Positions 7,582 through 15,800 of a stretch of DNA of 43,693 nt are shown piece by piece. The stretch lies in contig JAWLHK010000016.1 in NCBI GenBank assembly GCA_041690355.1, positions 1-43,693 of the forward strand, read 5' to 3'. Every line of letters starts with the position of its first letter. Positions within the stretch are counted from its first letter, which is position 1. The position numbers and the translations under genes are program-made. The notes beneath the pieces were generated by a model. It saw only the letters and a program-made list of their open reading frames with translations. It did no database searches and had not been told where the DNA came from. The DNA comes from JAWLHK01 sp041690355 [NCBI: bacterium] (GTDB lineage: Bacteria; J088; JAWLBW01).

Positions 7582-9657
7582 GTGCATCCGCTGATCGGCA
7601 TCATCACCTTCGCGGCCGCCGTGACCGCACCGGCGCCCGAACCGGTGTCCACTGCCGGAGCCGCGGCCGCATGGACCGCACCCGCGACACGCGCAGCCAC
7701 CGAACCCGTTGCCCCGGGGCCCGGGCCCGCACCGTTTGCAGCCACCAAATCCGTTGCCGCACTGCCGGCAACCGCACCGGTCACCGCAGCCGAAGCCGAA
7801 TTTCCCCTGCTGCCGGCCGTCGAGGTCGTCGAGCGCCGGGGCTTCGATCCGCGCACCGGCGCCGGAAGCTCAATCCCGGTCGCGGCCGCGCGTCATCGCC
7901 TGCAGGATACCGGCGAACTGCTCGCCGCCGAAACCAGCGTGACCGTGCGCCAGAGCGGCGGCGGCCACCAGACGGTCTCCATCCGCGGCAGCGGCGCCCA
8001 GCACGTCACCTGGCACATCAACGGCGTCCCCCTCCCCTCCGATCTGAACGGACTCGTGTCCCCGGGCCTCCTTCCGCTCGAGGCGCTGGAACGTATCGAT
8101 ATCTACCGCGGATCCGCACCGCCGGCGTTCAGCCGCAGCCCGCTCGGCGGCGCCGTCGACATCGTGACCCGCGACCCCGCCGCGGTACCCACGGGCGGAC
8201 GCGTCGCCATCGGCAGCTTCGGAAGCGCCGAAACCGCGCTCCACACCGCCTACCGCGCGGGCTCGAGCACCCTGCTGATCGGCGGGGCCCTCGATCGCAC
8301 CGCCGGCGACTTCCGCTACAGAGACGACGGGGGAACGCCGTGGAGCGCCTCCGACGACCAGGTTCGGACGCGGGGGAACAACGATCGCACGGGGGGCACC
8401 GGGTTTCTTCTCCTCGCCGCGGGGGACGATCGGCACCGGCTGCGCGGGCACCTGCTCGCGACCGGACGCAACCAGGGGCTTCCGGGTTACGGCTTCGCAC
8501 CGGCGACGGCCGCGCGGCTCGATTCCCGCCTCGGCATCGCGGGCGCGGAGCACGAGTTCCGCAGCGGCAACCTCGCGACCCGCACGGCCCTCTTCGGGGG
8601 CACCCTTCGCGATCACTTCCACGATCCGCTCGGTGAGCTGGTCTTCGCCGCCAGCCATTCACTGACGACCGTTCTTCAGTACGGCGCGCGCAACGCCGGC
8701 GAGGTCTCCGTCGGCGACTTCACGCCGGAGTGGGCCGTCGAGGCCGAAGCGCTCACGCTCAAGACGCAGCGCGAGGTACCTTCGCCACGCCATGACGTCC
8801 GTCGGACGGCGGCGACCGGGGGCCTGACGTGGGACAGGCCCTGGCTGCGGCTGCTCGGCGCCGCGCAGGGGGAATTTCGGGACGTTTCCTCTTCGGACGC
8901 CGGCGTGGAATCTGCGCAGTTTCTGCACGGTCTGCGCGCCGGCGCCGCCGTCCCCCTGCCCCGCGGACTGACTTTTCTCGGCAATGCCGGAACCGGATAC
9001 CGCAGCCCGACGGCCGTGGAGCTCTTCGGTCTGGGCGGTACGCAGCTTCCCAATCCGGGACTGCGGTCGGAGCGGGGCCGCTTCGTCGACGCGGGCGTGC
9101 AGTGGATCGGCCGGCGCGGCGCATGGGGCTGGATGGCCGATCTGCGCTGGTTCCGCCAGGAAATCGAGGACCTGATCGCGACCTACCAGACGACCCCGAA
9201 AACGACGCGCGCCGTCAACTTCGAGGCCGCGCTCGCCAACGGATACGAAGCCGACATCCAGGTACGGCGCGGCGGCTTCTCTCTGCGCGGCAACGGGGTC
9301 TATCAGGGGATTCTCAATCAGAGCAGCGTGGCCTATTACGCCGGCAAGCAGCTCCCCGGGCGCCCCGTCTGGGAAGGGCTTGCCGAGGCCCGCTGGGACC
9401 TTGACGACTGGACACCGGCCTGGCGCTTCAGCGCGCAGGGGGATATTTTTCTCGACCCCGTGAATACCGAAGCGCGGCGCATCCCCGTCCGCCGCTATCA
9501 CGATCTCGCCCTCACGTGGCGCCCGAGCCGCGGGCTGCAGCTGACCGCGAGCGTCGACAATCTTACCGATGAACGGTCCTACGACTTTCTCGGCTATCCG
9601 CTCCCGGGCCGGAGGTTCGGCCTGGTACTCCAATTCTCAACCCCGAACAGACTCTGA
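7582..9657 (+). CDS. btuB: TonB-dependent cobalamin/corrinoid receptor BtuB
   Basis: About 691 residues from the GTG at 7582, chosen because a GAGGAG SD lies 9 nt upstream inside the sequestering hairpin and because a hydrophobic export-like segment follows; the open frame continues upstream through the riboswitch, which cannot be coding. A long Ala/Pro/Thr-rich linker precedes a TonB-box-like PAVEVVE. The plug domain follows (SIRGSGAQHVTWHINGVPLP, IDIYRGSAPPAFSRSPLGGA), then a 22-strand-type barrel. The last strand (FGLVLQF) is followed by six extra residues. B12 riboswitch control and adjacent btuCD identify the substrate as a corrinoid. Oddity: the signal peptide is nearly free of basic residues, and a basic MRRRPRC segment lies at 7565 in another frame. 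Confidence 0.9.
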   Translation: MHPLIGIITFAAAVTAPAPEPVSTAGAAAAWTAPATRAATEPVAPGPGPAPFAATKSVAALPATAPVTAAEAEFPLLPAVEVVERRGFDPRTGAGSSIPVAAARHRLQDTGELLAAETSVTVRQSGGGHQTVSIRGSGAQHVTWHINGVPLPSDLNGLVSPGLLPLEALERIDIYRGSAPPAFSRSPLGGAVDIVTRDPAAVPTGGRVAIGSFGSAETALHTAYRAGSSTLLIGGALDRTAGDFRYRDDGGTPWSASDDQVRTRGNNDRTGGTGFLLLAAGDDRHRLRGHLLATGRNQGLPGYGFAPATAARLDSRLGIAGAEHEFRSGNLATRTALFGGTLRDHFHDPLGELVFAASHSLTTVLQYGARNAGEVSVGDFTPEWAVEAEALTLKTQREVPSPRHDVRRTAATGGLTWDRPWLRLLGAAQGEFRDVSSSDAGVESAQFLHGLRAGAAVPLPRGLTFLGNAGTGYRSPTAVELFGLGGTQLPNPGLRSERGRFVDAGVQWIGRRGAWGWMADLRWFRQEIEDLIATYQTTPKTTRAVNFEAALANGYEADIQVRRGGFSLRGNGVYQGILNQSSVAYYAGKQLPGRPVWEGLAEARWDLDDWTPAWRFSAQGDIFLDPVNTEARRIPVRRYHDLALTWRPSRGLQLTASVDNLTDERSYDFLGYPLPGRRFGLVLQFSTPNRL

Positions 9658-9664
9658 GGATTCC

Positions 9665-10843
9665 ATGAAACTGCGTCTTCTGCTCGCGGCCGGCCTCCTG
9701 CTGCCCGCCTGCGTCCAAACCCCCGAATCGTTCGTCGAAACCGACGAACCCGACATCCGCGTGGTCATCGACGAAGACCACGCCTTCGTCCTTACGCGCG
9801 ACCTCGACAACACGACCGGCAGCGGCGCCATGGTCCATCTCGATCAGCAGAGCGTGCTGGCCGACGACCTCGGCCTGGGCGACTGGATCGGCAACAACAC
9901 GGCGGCCTTCGCGATCGGCAGCGAACTCTACATCATCGACAAAACCACGGCGGCCATCACCGTCATCGACCCGCAACAGCCCGAGACGCCGGTGCGCCAG
10001 TTCTCGGCCGGGGCCGGCACCAACCCCGAGAGCATCGTGCTGGCGAACGGTAAAGCCTACATTCCGCGTTACGACAGCACGCACCTGCTCGTCGCCGATC
10101 CGGAGACCGGCGCCGAGCTGGCGACCATCGACTTTTCGGAGTTCGCGACCTCGGTCGACCCTTATTCCGAAATGTCGGCCGCCGTTACCGCCGCCGGCAA
10201 AGTCTGGGTCGCCGTGCAGCGCATGGACCGTCAGCCGCCGCCCGCCTGGTGGAACGCCTCGACCGAGCCCACCGGCTCCTACGTGGTTTCCATCGATCCG
10301 GAAACCGACGCCATCGCCGACCGCATCCTGCTCGGCGACACGAACCCGACGGGGCTGCGCATCGATCCGAAAACCGGATGGATCGCCGTGGAAATGATGA
10401 GCGGCATCGAGCTGATCAACCCCCAGACGGCCGCCAGCGAAGGGTGGCTCATCGAGCCCTGGTCCATTGCGAACGGGATCTTCTTCTCAGCCATGACGAC
10501 CGACCAGGTCTTCGTCATCACCGGGGAATACCCGACCCTCGAGAATGGAGACGTCGACTGGGCGAACGACATTGCGGTGCTCGCCGCCGTCGATCGCGCC
10601 ACGGGCGCCGTCACCGAGGTGACCCGTTCGCCCGAGGGGTACTTCGCCCTGAGCTGCCTCGAGGTTTCGCCGCGCAATCTGGTCGTGGCCTGCGCCGGCC
10701 CCGGCTACCGGGTCACCAAACCGGGCCTGCGCATCTTCGACACCGCGAGCCACCAGGAAGTAACGACGAAGCCCCTGACCACCAGCCTCCCCCCCGTCGG
10801 CGTGGTGTTCTATCCGGTATCCACGACCGAAGTCGTCCCCTGA
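9665..10843 (+). CDS. Beta-propeller lipoprotein of the B12 operon, BtuG-like candidate
   Basis: 392 residues. The signal peptide ends in lipobox LPAC (Cys16), so the mature protein is lipid-anchored. The body is a YncE/YVTN-like beta-propeller: repeated blades of about 45 residues with ITVIDP, LLVADPETG, YVVSIDPETDAI, GIELINPQT, VLAAVDRATGAV and LRIFDTASHQ strands. The ATG is 7 nt after the btuB stop, and the SD (GAGGA) overlaps that stop, so translation is probably coupled. In Bacteroidetes, BtuG is a propeller lipoprotein that captures B12 at the cell surface and sits on BtuB; position and fold suggest the same role here. Sequence homology to BtuG is not established by eye. No classical BtuF periplasmic binding protein is present in the operon, so it might alternatively serve that function. 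Confidence 0.8.
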   Translation: MKLRLLLAAGLLLPACVQTPESFVETDEPDIRVVIDEDHAFVLTRDLDNTTGSGAMVHLDQQSVLADDLGLGDWIGNNTAAFAIGSELYIIDKTTAAITVIDPQQPETPVRQFSAGAGTNPESIVLANGKAYIPRYDSTHLLVADPETGAELATIDFSEFATSVDPYSEMSAAVTAAGKVWVAVQRMDRQPPPAWWNASTEPTGSYVVSIDPETDAIADRILLGDTNPTGLRIDPKTGWIAVEMMSGIELINPQTAASEGWLIEPWSIANGIFFSAMTTDQVFVITGEYPTLENGDVDWANDIAVLAAVDRATGAVTEVTRSPEGYFALSCLEVSPRNLVVACAGPGYRVTKPGLRIFDTASHQEVTTKPLTTSLPPVGVVFYPVSTTEVVP

Positions 10844-10852
10844 CAACTCCCG

Positions 10853-10881
10853 GGCCGGCCCCGCTCTCCGCGGGGCCGGCC
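10853..10881 (+). terminator. Strong GC hairpin between propeller gene and btuC
   Basis: GGCCGGCCCC (10853-10862) pairs perfectly with GGGGCCGGCC (10872-10881). No T-run follows, so it may act as an mRNA-stabilising or attenuating element that sets outer-membrane gene expression above that of the ABC transporter. Confidence 0.5.
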
Positions 10882-10936
10882 ATTGCCCTCCGGCGTGAAG
10901 TTCACCGCCGGCATCCGGTATCCTGAACCCATTCCC

Positions 10937-11926
10937 GTGCGCACCGTAACCCGCTCATTGTTCACCGGCCTGCTGATCCTGGGCCTGCTGCTGCTGCTTG
11001 TCGGCGTGCTCTCGCTCAGCTTCGGCGCAGCGGCGTTCGGCTTCGGCGACATGTTTGCCGCGCTGGCCGGCAACGGCGAAACACAGGTACGCTTCATCCT
11101 GCTCGAGCTGCGCCTGCCCCGCACATTGGCGTCGGCCTTCGTCGGCGCGGCCCTCGCAGGCAGCGGAGCGGTCTACCAGTCGCTCCTGCGCAACCCGCTC
11201 GCCGATCCCTACATCCTCGGCATCTCGGGCGGCGCCGCCGTCGGGGCCGTCTTCGCGCTCACGCTGGGGGCCCAGGGCAGCCTCTCGGTCGCCTCGGCCG
11301 CATTCGCCGGTTCAGTCTTCGCCATGCTCATCGTCTACGGCGCCGCCCGCCGGCAGGGACGCGTGAATACCGAAACGCTGCTGCTCGTCGGGGTCATCGC
11401 CAACGCCTTCTTCAACGCCCTGCTCCTCTTTCTGCAATCCCTGGCCAGCGACGAGGGTATCGTGCGCGCGACCTATTGGATGATGGGGAACCTGCGTTCG
11501 TCGCGGCTGGAGGATCTGCAGCTGCTCGGTCCTGTCGCCGCCGTGGCCGCCGCGGTGGTTCTGCGCGACGCCCGCAGCATCCACGTGCTCCAGCTCGGCG
11601 CCGAGACGGCCTGGCACCTCGGCATCGACGTCCGGCGCACCGAGCGCCGCATGTACATCGCCGCCTCGCTGCTGACCGCCGCCGCCGTCACCCTGTCGGG
11701 GCTCATCGGCTTCGTGGGCCTGATTGTTCCCCACATTCTGCGGCGGGTCTTCGGCACCGACTTCCGCGTCCTCTTTCCCCTGTCGCTTCTCGGGGGCGCC
11801 CTGCTGCTCGTCGTTTCGGACGGCATCGCCCGCACGGCCATCGCGCCCGCCGAACTCCCCGTGGGGGTGCTCACGGCCATGCTCGGCGGCCCCTTCTTCA
11901 TCTATTTGTTGCGGAGGCGCGGATGA
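10937..11926 (+). CDS. btuC: Cobalamin ABC transporter permease BtuC (FecCD family)
   Basis: About 329 residues, close to the family norm (326 for E. coli BtuC), with roughly ten membrane helices. Hallmarks: LRLPRTLASAFVGAALAGSGAVYQ, RNPLADPYILGISGGAA region, and LIGFVGLIVPHILR with the EAA-like coupling turn. The GTG at 10937 is chosen because the next residues are a short basic stretch and the first helix; a TTG at 10883 would add 18 residues overlapping the upstream hairpin. A TATCCT box at 10919-10924 would start RNA 6 nt before the GTG, so btuCD may have a second promoter in addition to riboswitch read-through. The stop overlaps the btuD start (ATGA). It could carry another corrinoid or a siderophore, but context favours B12. 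Confidence 0.9.
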   Translation: MRTVTRSLFTGLLILGLLLLLVGVLSLSFGAAAFGFGDMFAALAGNGETQVRFILLELRLPRTLASAFVGAALAGSGAVYQSLLRNPLADPYILGISGGAAVGAVFALTLGAQGSLSVASAAFAGSVFAMLIVYGAARRQGRVNTETLLLVGVIANAFFNALLLFLQSLASDEGIVRATYWMMGNLRSSRLEDLQLLGPVAAVAAAVVLRDARSIHVLQLGAETAWHLGIDVRRTERRMYIAASLLTAAAVTLSGLIGFVGLIVPHILRRVFGTDFRVLFPLSLLGGALLLVVSDGIARTAIAPAELPVGVLTAMLGGPFFIYLLRRRG

Positions 11927-12693
11927 AGGCGGCCCTCCACTTTTCTTCGGTCAGCTTCGGCTACGGCAGCGCGCCGCTGTTTGCCGATCTGAATCTCACG
12001 TTCGAGGCAGGCCTGCGCCACGCGCTCATCGGCCCGAATGCGGCGGGCAAGACGACGCTCTTCAAGCTCGCGACCGGGCTGGTCCGCCCCCAGGCGGGAC
12101 AAGTCGCACTCGGCGACACGCCGGTCGCCTCCATGGCTCCTCGCGAGCGCGCGCAGCGAATCGCGGTCGTTCCGCAGTACGAGACCAATGTCTTCGAGCT
12201 TTCGGTGCGGCAGCTCGTGGCCACGGGTCGCTTCTGCCGCCAGGAGGGCTACTTTGCCGGCGAAGAGGATGCCGCCGTCGAACGGGCGCTTCGGCGCGCG
12301 GGCGCCATGCACCTGGCCGATCGCAGTATCTGGGGGCTCAGCGGCGGCGAGCGGCAGCGGGTGCTCATTGCCCGCGCCCTGGCCCAGGAACCTGAATGGC
12401 TGCTGCTCGACGAGCCCACGAACTTTCTCGACCTGCGGGCCGAATTCGAACTTATCGGACTGCTGAACGAACTTCATGACGAAGGCTTTTCCATCCTCGC
12501 CGTCACCCACGATCTGCAGGCCGCCAGCGAGGCCGACCGGGTGACCCTCGTCTACGCCGGGGGCGCCGAACAGGGTCCCCCCGAAACCATGCTGACCTCA
12601 GAAAAACTGAGTCGCGCCTATGGGTTACCCGTCGACGTCGAACGGGTTGGCCGGCGTTTCGTCATCACGCCCGCTCCGGCCACCCGCCTGTAG
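11923..12693 (+). CDS. btuD: Cobalamin ABC transporter ATPase BtuD
   Basis: 256 residues. Walker A GPNAAGKTT (37-45), Q-loop VVPQYE, ABC signature LSGGERQR, Walker B WLLLDEPT, D-loop NFLDLR and H-loop VTHD are all present and in order. It would power corrinoid import through BtuC in the inner membrane. Its ATG overlaps the permease stop by 4 nt, with GCGGAGG as SD, giving translational coupling. A Rho-independent terminator starts at its last codons. It belongs to the FecE/BtuD/HmuV subfamily. Confidence 0.92.
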   Translation: MKAALHFSSVSFGYGSAPLFADLNLTFEAGLRHALIGPNAAGKTTLFKLATGLVRPQAGQVALGDTPVASMAPRERAQRIAVVPQYETNVFELSVRQLVATGRFCRQEGYFAGEEDAAVERALRRAGAMHLADRSIWGLSGGERQRVLIARALAQEPEWLLLDEPTNFLDLRAEFELIGLLNELHDEGFSILAVTHDLQAASEADRVTLVYAGGAEQGPPETMLTSEKLSRAYGLPVDVERVGRRFVITPAPATRL

Positions 12694-12730
12694 GGTTCCC
12701 AGCGGCCCGAAGCGGAACCCTCTCTTTCTC
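12692..12730 (+). terminator. Terminator of the B12 operon
   Basis: AGGGTTCC (12692-12699) pairs with GGAACCCT (12714-12721), followed by the T-rich CTCTTTCTC. The stem begins within the btuD stop codon. Confidence 0.75.
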
Positions 12731-12735
12731 GGCTC

Positions 12736-12778
12736 TGTGATCCGGATCACACCGCACCGCGCCATCGAGCGCTAGACT
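12736..12778 (+). promoter_or_regulatory. CRP-type site and class II promoter of the giant lipoprotein gene
   Basis: TGTGATCCGGATCACA (12736-12751) is a perfect palindrome with both consensus CRP half-sites TGTGA-N6-TCACA. Downstream, TAGACT (12773-12778) is a plausible -10, putting +1 near 12785 and the centre of the palindrome at -41.5, the canonical class II activation position. The -35 hexamer position holds no match, consistent with activator dependence. Confidence 0.7.
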
Positions 12779-12803
12779 GTTGGCATTTCCTGCCCCCCTC
12801 CCC

Positions 12804-12822
12804 GGCCGGGTTCAGCCCGGCC
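12804..12822 (+). other. 5'-UTR hairpin before the giant lipoprotein gene
   Basis: GGCCGGG (12804-12810), loop TTCAG, CCCGGCC (12816-12822), ending 5 nt before the ACGGAG SD (12827-12832). It may stabilise the mRNA or tune translation. Confidence 0.5.
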
Positions 12823-12837
12823 GCCCACGGAGCTTTC

Positions 12838-15800
12838 ATGTCGATTCGCCGCGCGTTGTGTGCCGCCGTCCTGCTTGTTTTCGCCTCCTGCACCACCGAG
12901 CTGGAGCACGCCGGGCCCTACGATCCCGATTCTCCCGTTTCGCTGCAGGCCCGGACCTCGCTGTCGGGCCGGCTGTCTCTCGAACAGTCGCGCGACCCGC
13001 GCGAAGCGACCGTGCTTGTCCGTTACGAAGGCGGCCAGCAGCAAGTGACCCCCGACGCCGAGGGTAACTTCCTGCTCGAGGGAATTCCGCCGGGACGCTG
13101 GACGGTGACCCTCGAGGCCCCCTTCTTCGTGACTGAGCAGCTGAGCCTGACGGTTACGCTGGGGGAACGGATTGACCTCGGGACCTTCGATCTCCGGCTG
13201 GTGCAATCGGCCGTTCTCGGTTCGCTCACGGTCGCCACGCCTGAAAACGGATCGGCCCCGAGCCCCGGCGGCGCCCTCGTCAATCTGACCTTCACCGGCT
13301 CCATCGGCTCGCCCGCCGTGGGCGCAGCCGACGCGACCGACAGCGTCGCCCCTCAGTACAGCTACTCGGTCGTGGCCCAGAGCGACGGCACCTTCGGCTT
13401 CGAGGGCATTCCCGCCGGCCTGTACTCTCTTTCGGCCAGCAAGGATAACGCCGGCAGCGCGCCCCTGGCCGTGCGCGTCAGCGGCGAACCCGTGCTCACC
13501 GTCGAGCCGCTCGAACTGCTCCCCCTGACGGGCGACTTCAGCATCCTGACGGGCGCCTGGACGAATCAGCGCACGATTACCCTGCAGTTGTTCGGCTTCA
13601 ATGCCGACGAGGTGCAGATCGGCGAAGACCAGGGCGCGGGCTGCACGTATCCGGGCGGATACGTCACCTACTCGTTCCAGGCCACCCTCACCTTAAGCGA
13701 CCAGGATGGTCTGCACACCGTCTGCGTGCGCTACCGCGATCAGGCGGGGCGCGAGACGGCCGACTACCGCAAAACCGTCACGCTCGACCGCGCGGCCCCT
13801 GCCGACATCGACGTCACCTTTGCCGAAGGGTCCTTCACGAAGTCGCGGCTGACCACGCTGCGCTTCACGGCCACGGGCGCCGACCGCATGCGTTTTGCCG
13901 AGAGCATCGCCGCACTCGGGACAGCCGCCTGGCAGCCGTTCGCCGCCACCCGTTCGTACACCCTGCCCGTGAGCACCGACGGCGTCCAGACCGTCTACGC
14001 GGAATTCAGCGATCTGGCCGGCAACACGGCGGGTCCGGCCGAGCGCGCCATCACGCTCGATCAGACGATCCCGAGCGGAAGCGTCAGCCTCAACTACGGC
14101 GACCCCTTCACCAGCTCGCCCTTCGTCATCGTTTCCCTCAACGTCACGGATGCCACCGAGGTGCGCCTCAGCGAAGACCAGGGGTTCTCCGATGCCGTGT
14201 GGGGACCGTTTCCCGCTTCGGCCGAACGGACCTTCCTGCTGACCCCGCGCAATGGCGAGAAGACCGTGTATGCCCAGTTCCGCGACGCTGCGGGCAATGT
14301 CTCCGAAACCCTCTCGGACTCGATTCAGCTGGACACCACGCCGGTCACGTATGCCTACGTGAACATCCCGGCCGACGTGACGAGCGAAACGACGCTGACG
14401 CTGCAGCTCGGCCGCGGCGATCCGCTCGTCGACCAGATGATGCTCTCGCAGACCTCCGATTTCTCCGACGGCGCGGGCTGGGAAAGTTACGTCCCCTTCC
14501 GCCCGTTCACCTTCACCGGGGCAGACGGCACGAAGCGCATCTACGTCAAGTTCCGCAAGTCGGGCACCGGCGCCGAATCGAGTGTCGTCACCGACAGCTA
14601 CGTGCTCGACCGCACGCCCCCTGATTTCGCGTCGATCAGCCTGAATGCGGGCGCGCCGTATGCCACCACGTCGCAGGTCACCCTGTCGCTGAGCGGTTCT
14701 GACGCGACGTCGGGACTCCAGAGCCTGCTCCTCAGCGAGAATCCGGCACTGACCGGCGCGGTGGTCGAACCCTACATGCTCTCAAAGGTGATTTCGCTGT
14801 CCCCCGGCGAAGGACTGCGCACGGTGTATGCCCGTTTCGGCGACCGGGCCGGCAATTTCTCGGCCCCGGTTTCGGCGAGCATCGTCGTCGACCGCACGGC
14901 GCCGACGATTTCGCTCTTCCAAGCCGAAGACGCGAACGGCAACCCCCTGATGTTTTCGGCTTCGAGCCGGGTTCTCCTGCGCATGCTGGCCGCCGACGCA
15001 CACCCCCTGCAGATGCAGCTTTCGAACGGGAACACCTTTGCCGGCAGCTCCTGGACCCCCTGGCAGGAGACCGTGTACTGGGACGTTCCGCTCCCGACAT
15101 CGCCGGCGGGCAACCTGCGCACCGTCTGGTTCAAGGCGCGCGACGCCGCCGGGCACACCGTCGGACCGGTCAGCTATACGTTCACCGTCGACACCCTGGC
15201 GCCGAGCGGCGTCACGATGAGCGTCGCGGGCGCGGCCACGAAGAGCCGCGACGTAACCGTCTACTTCGAACCGGCCGACGCAACGCGCATCGAACTGTCC
15301 GACACCGTCGGCTTTCAGGCGCCGCTGTCCTTCGCCGCCCGATCGTCGACCACGTATACGCTCCCGGCCGGAGACGGCGTCAAGTACCTGTACGCGCGCT
15401 TTCTCGACGATGCCGGGAACACGTCGGTCACCGTCTCGGATCAGATTCTTCTCGACACGACCCCGCCGCGCTACGCCGACCTCACGATCGCCGACGGCGC
15501 CTACACGCGGCTTCCGTCGGTCACGCTGCTCCTGACCGCGCTCGACGCCGACGTCTACCAGGCGGCAGAAGGAAGCTGCGCCGGCGCCTGGCAGCCGTTC
15601 ACCACCTCGACCGCGTTCGCCTTCACGTCACCCGGCGAAGGCCTGAAGACCATCGCCCTACGGTACGGCGACGAGGCCGGCAACCTTTCGAGCTGCCTCA
15701 AGCGCACGGTGACCTACGATGCCACGCCCCCCGAGTTCACGGCCAGCCCCGTCGTCACCGTCGGCACCGGCGCCTCGCACGTCATCGACCGCGCCGTTCC

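Noticed and set aside
7499-7594. 31-codon GTG frame with its own GAGGAG, or a frameshifted btuB signal peptide joined to a basic MRRRPRC stretch
   Set aside because: The upstream GAGGAG is better explained as the alternative pairing partner of the SD-sequestering hairpin. A frameshift cannot be excluded, but the GTG at 7582 is correctly spaced from its SD.
10895-10905. GTGAAGTTCAC palindrome before btuC as an operator
   Set aside because: Eleven bases is short, and no regulator gene or second copy supports it.
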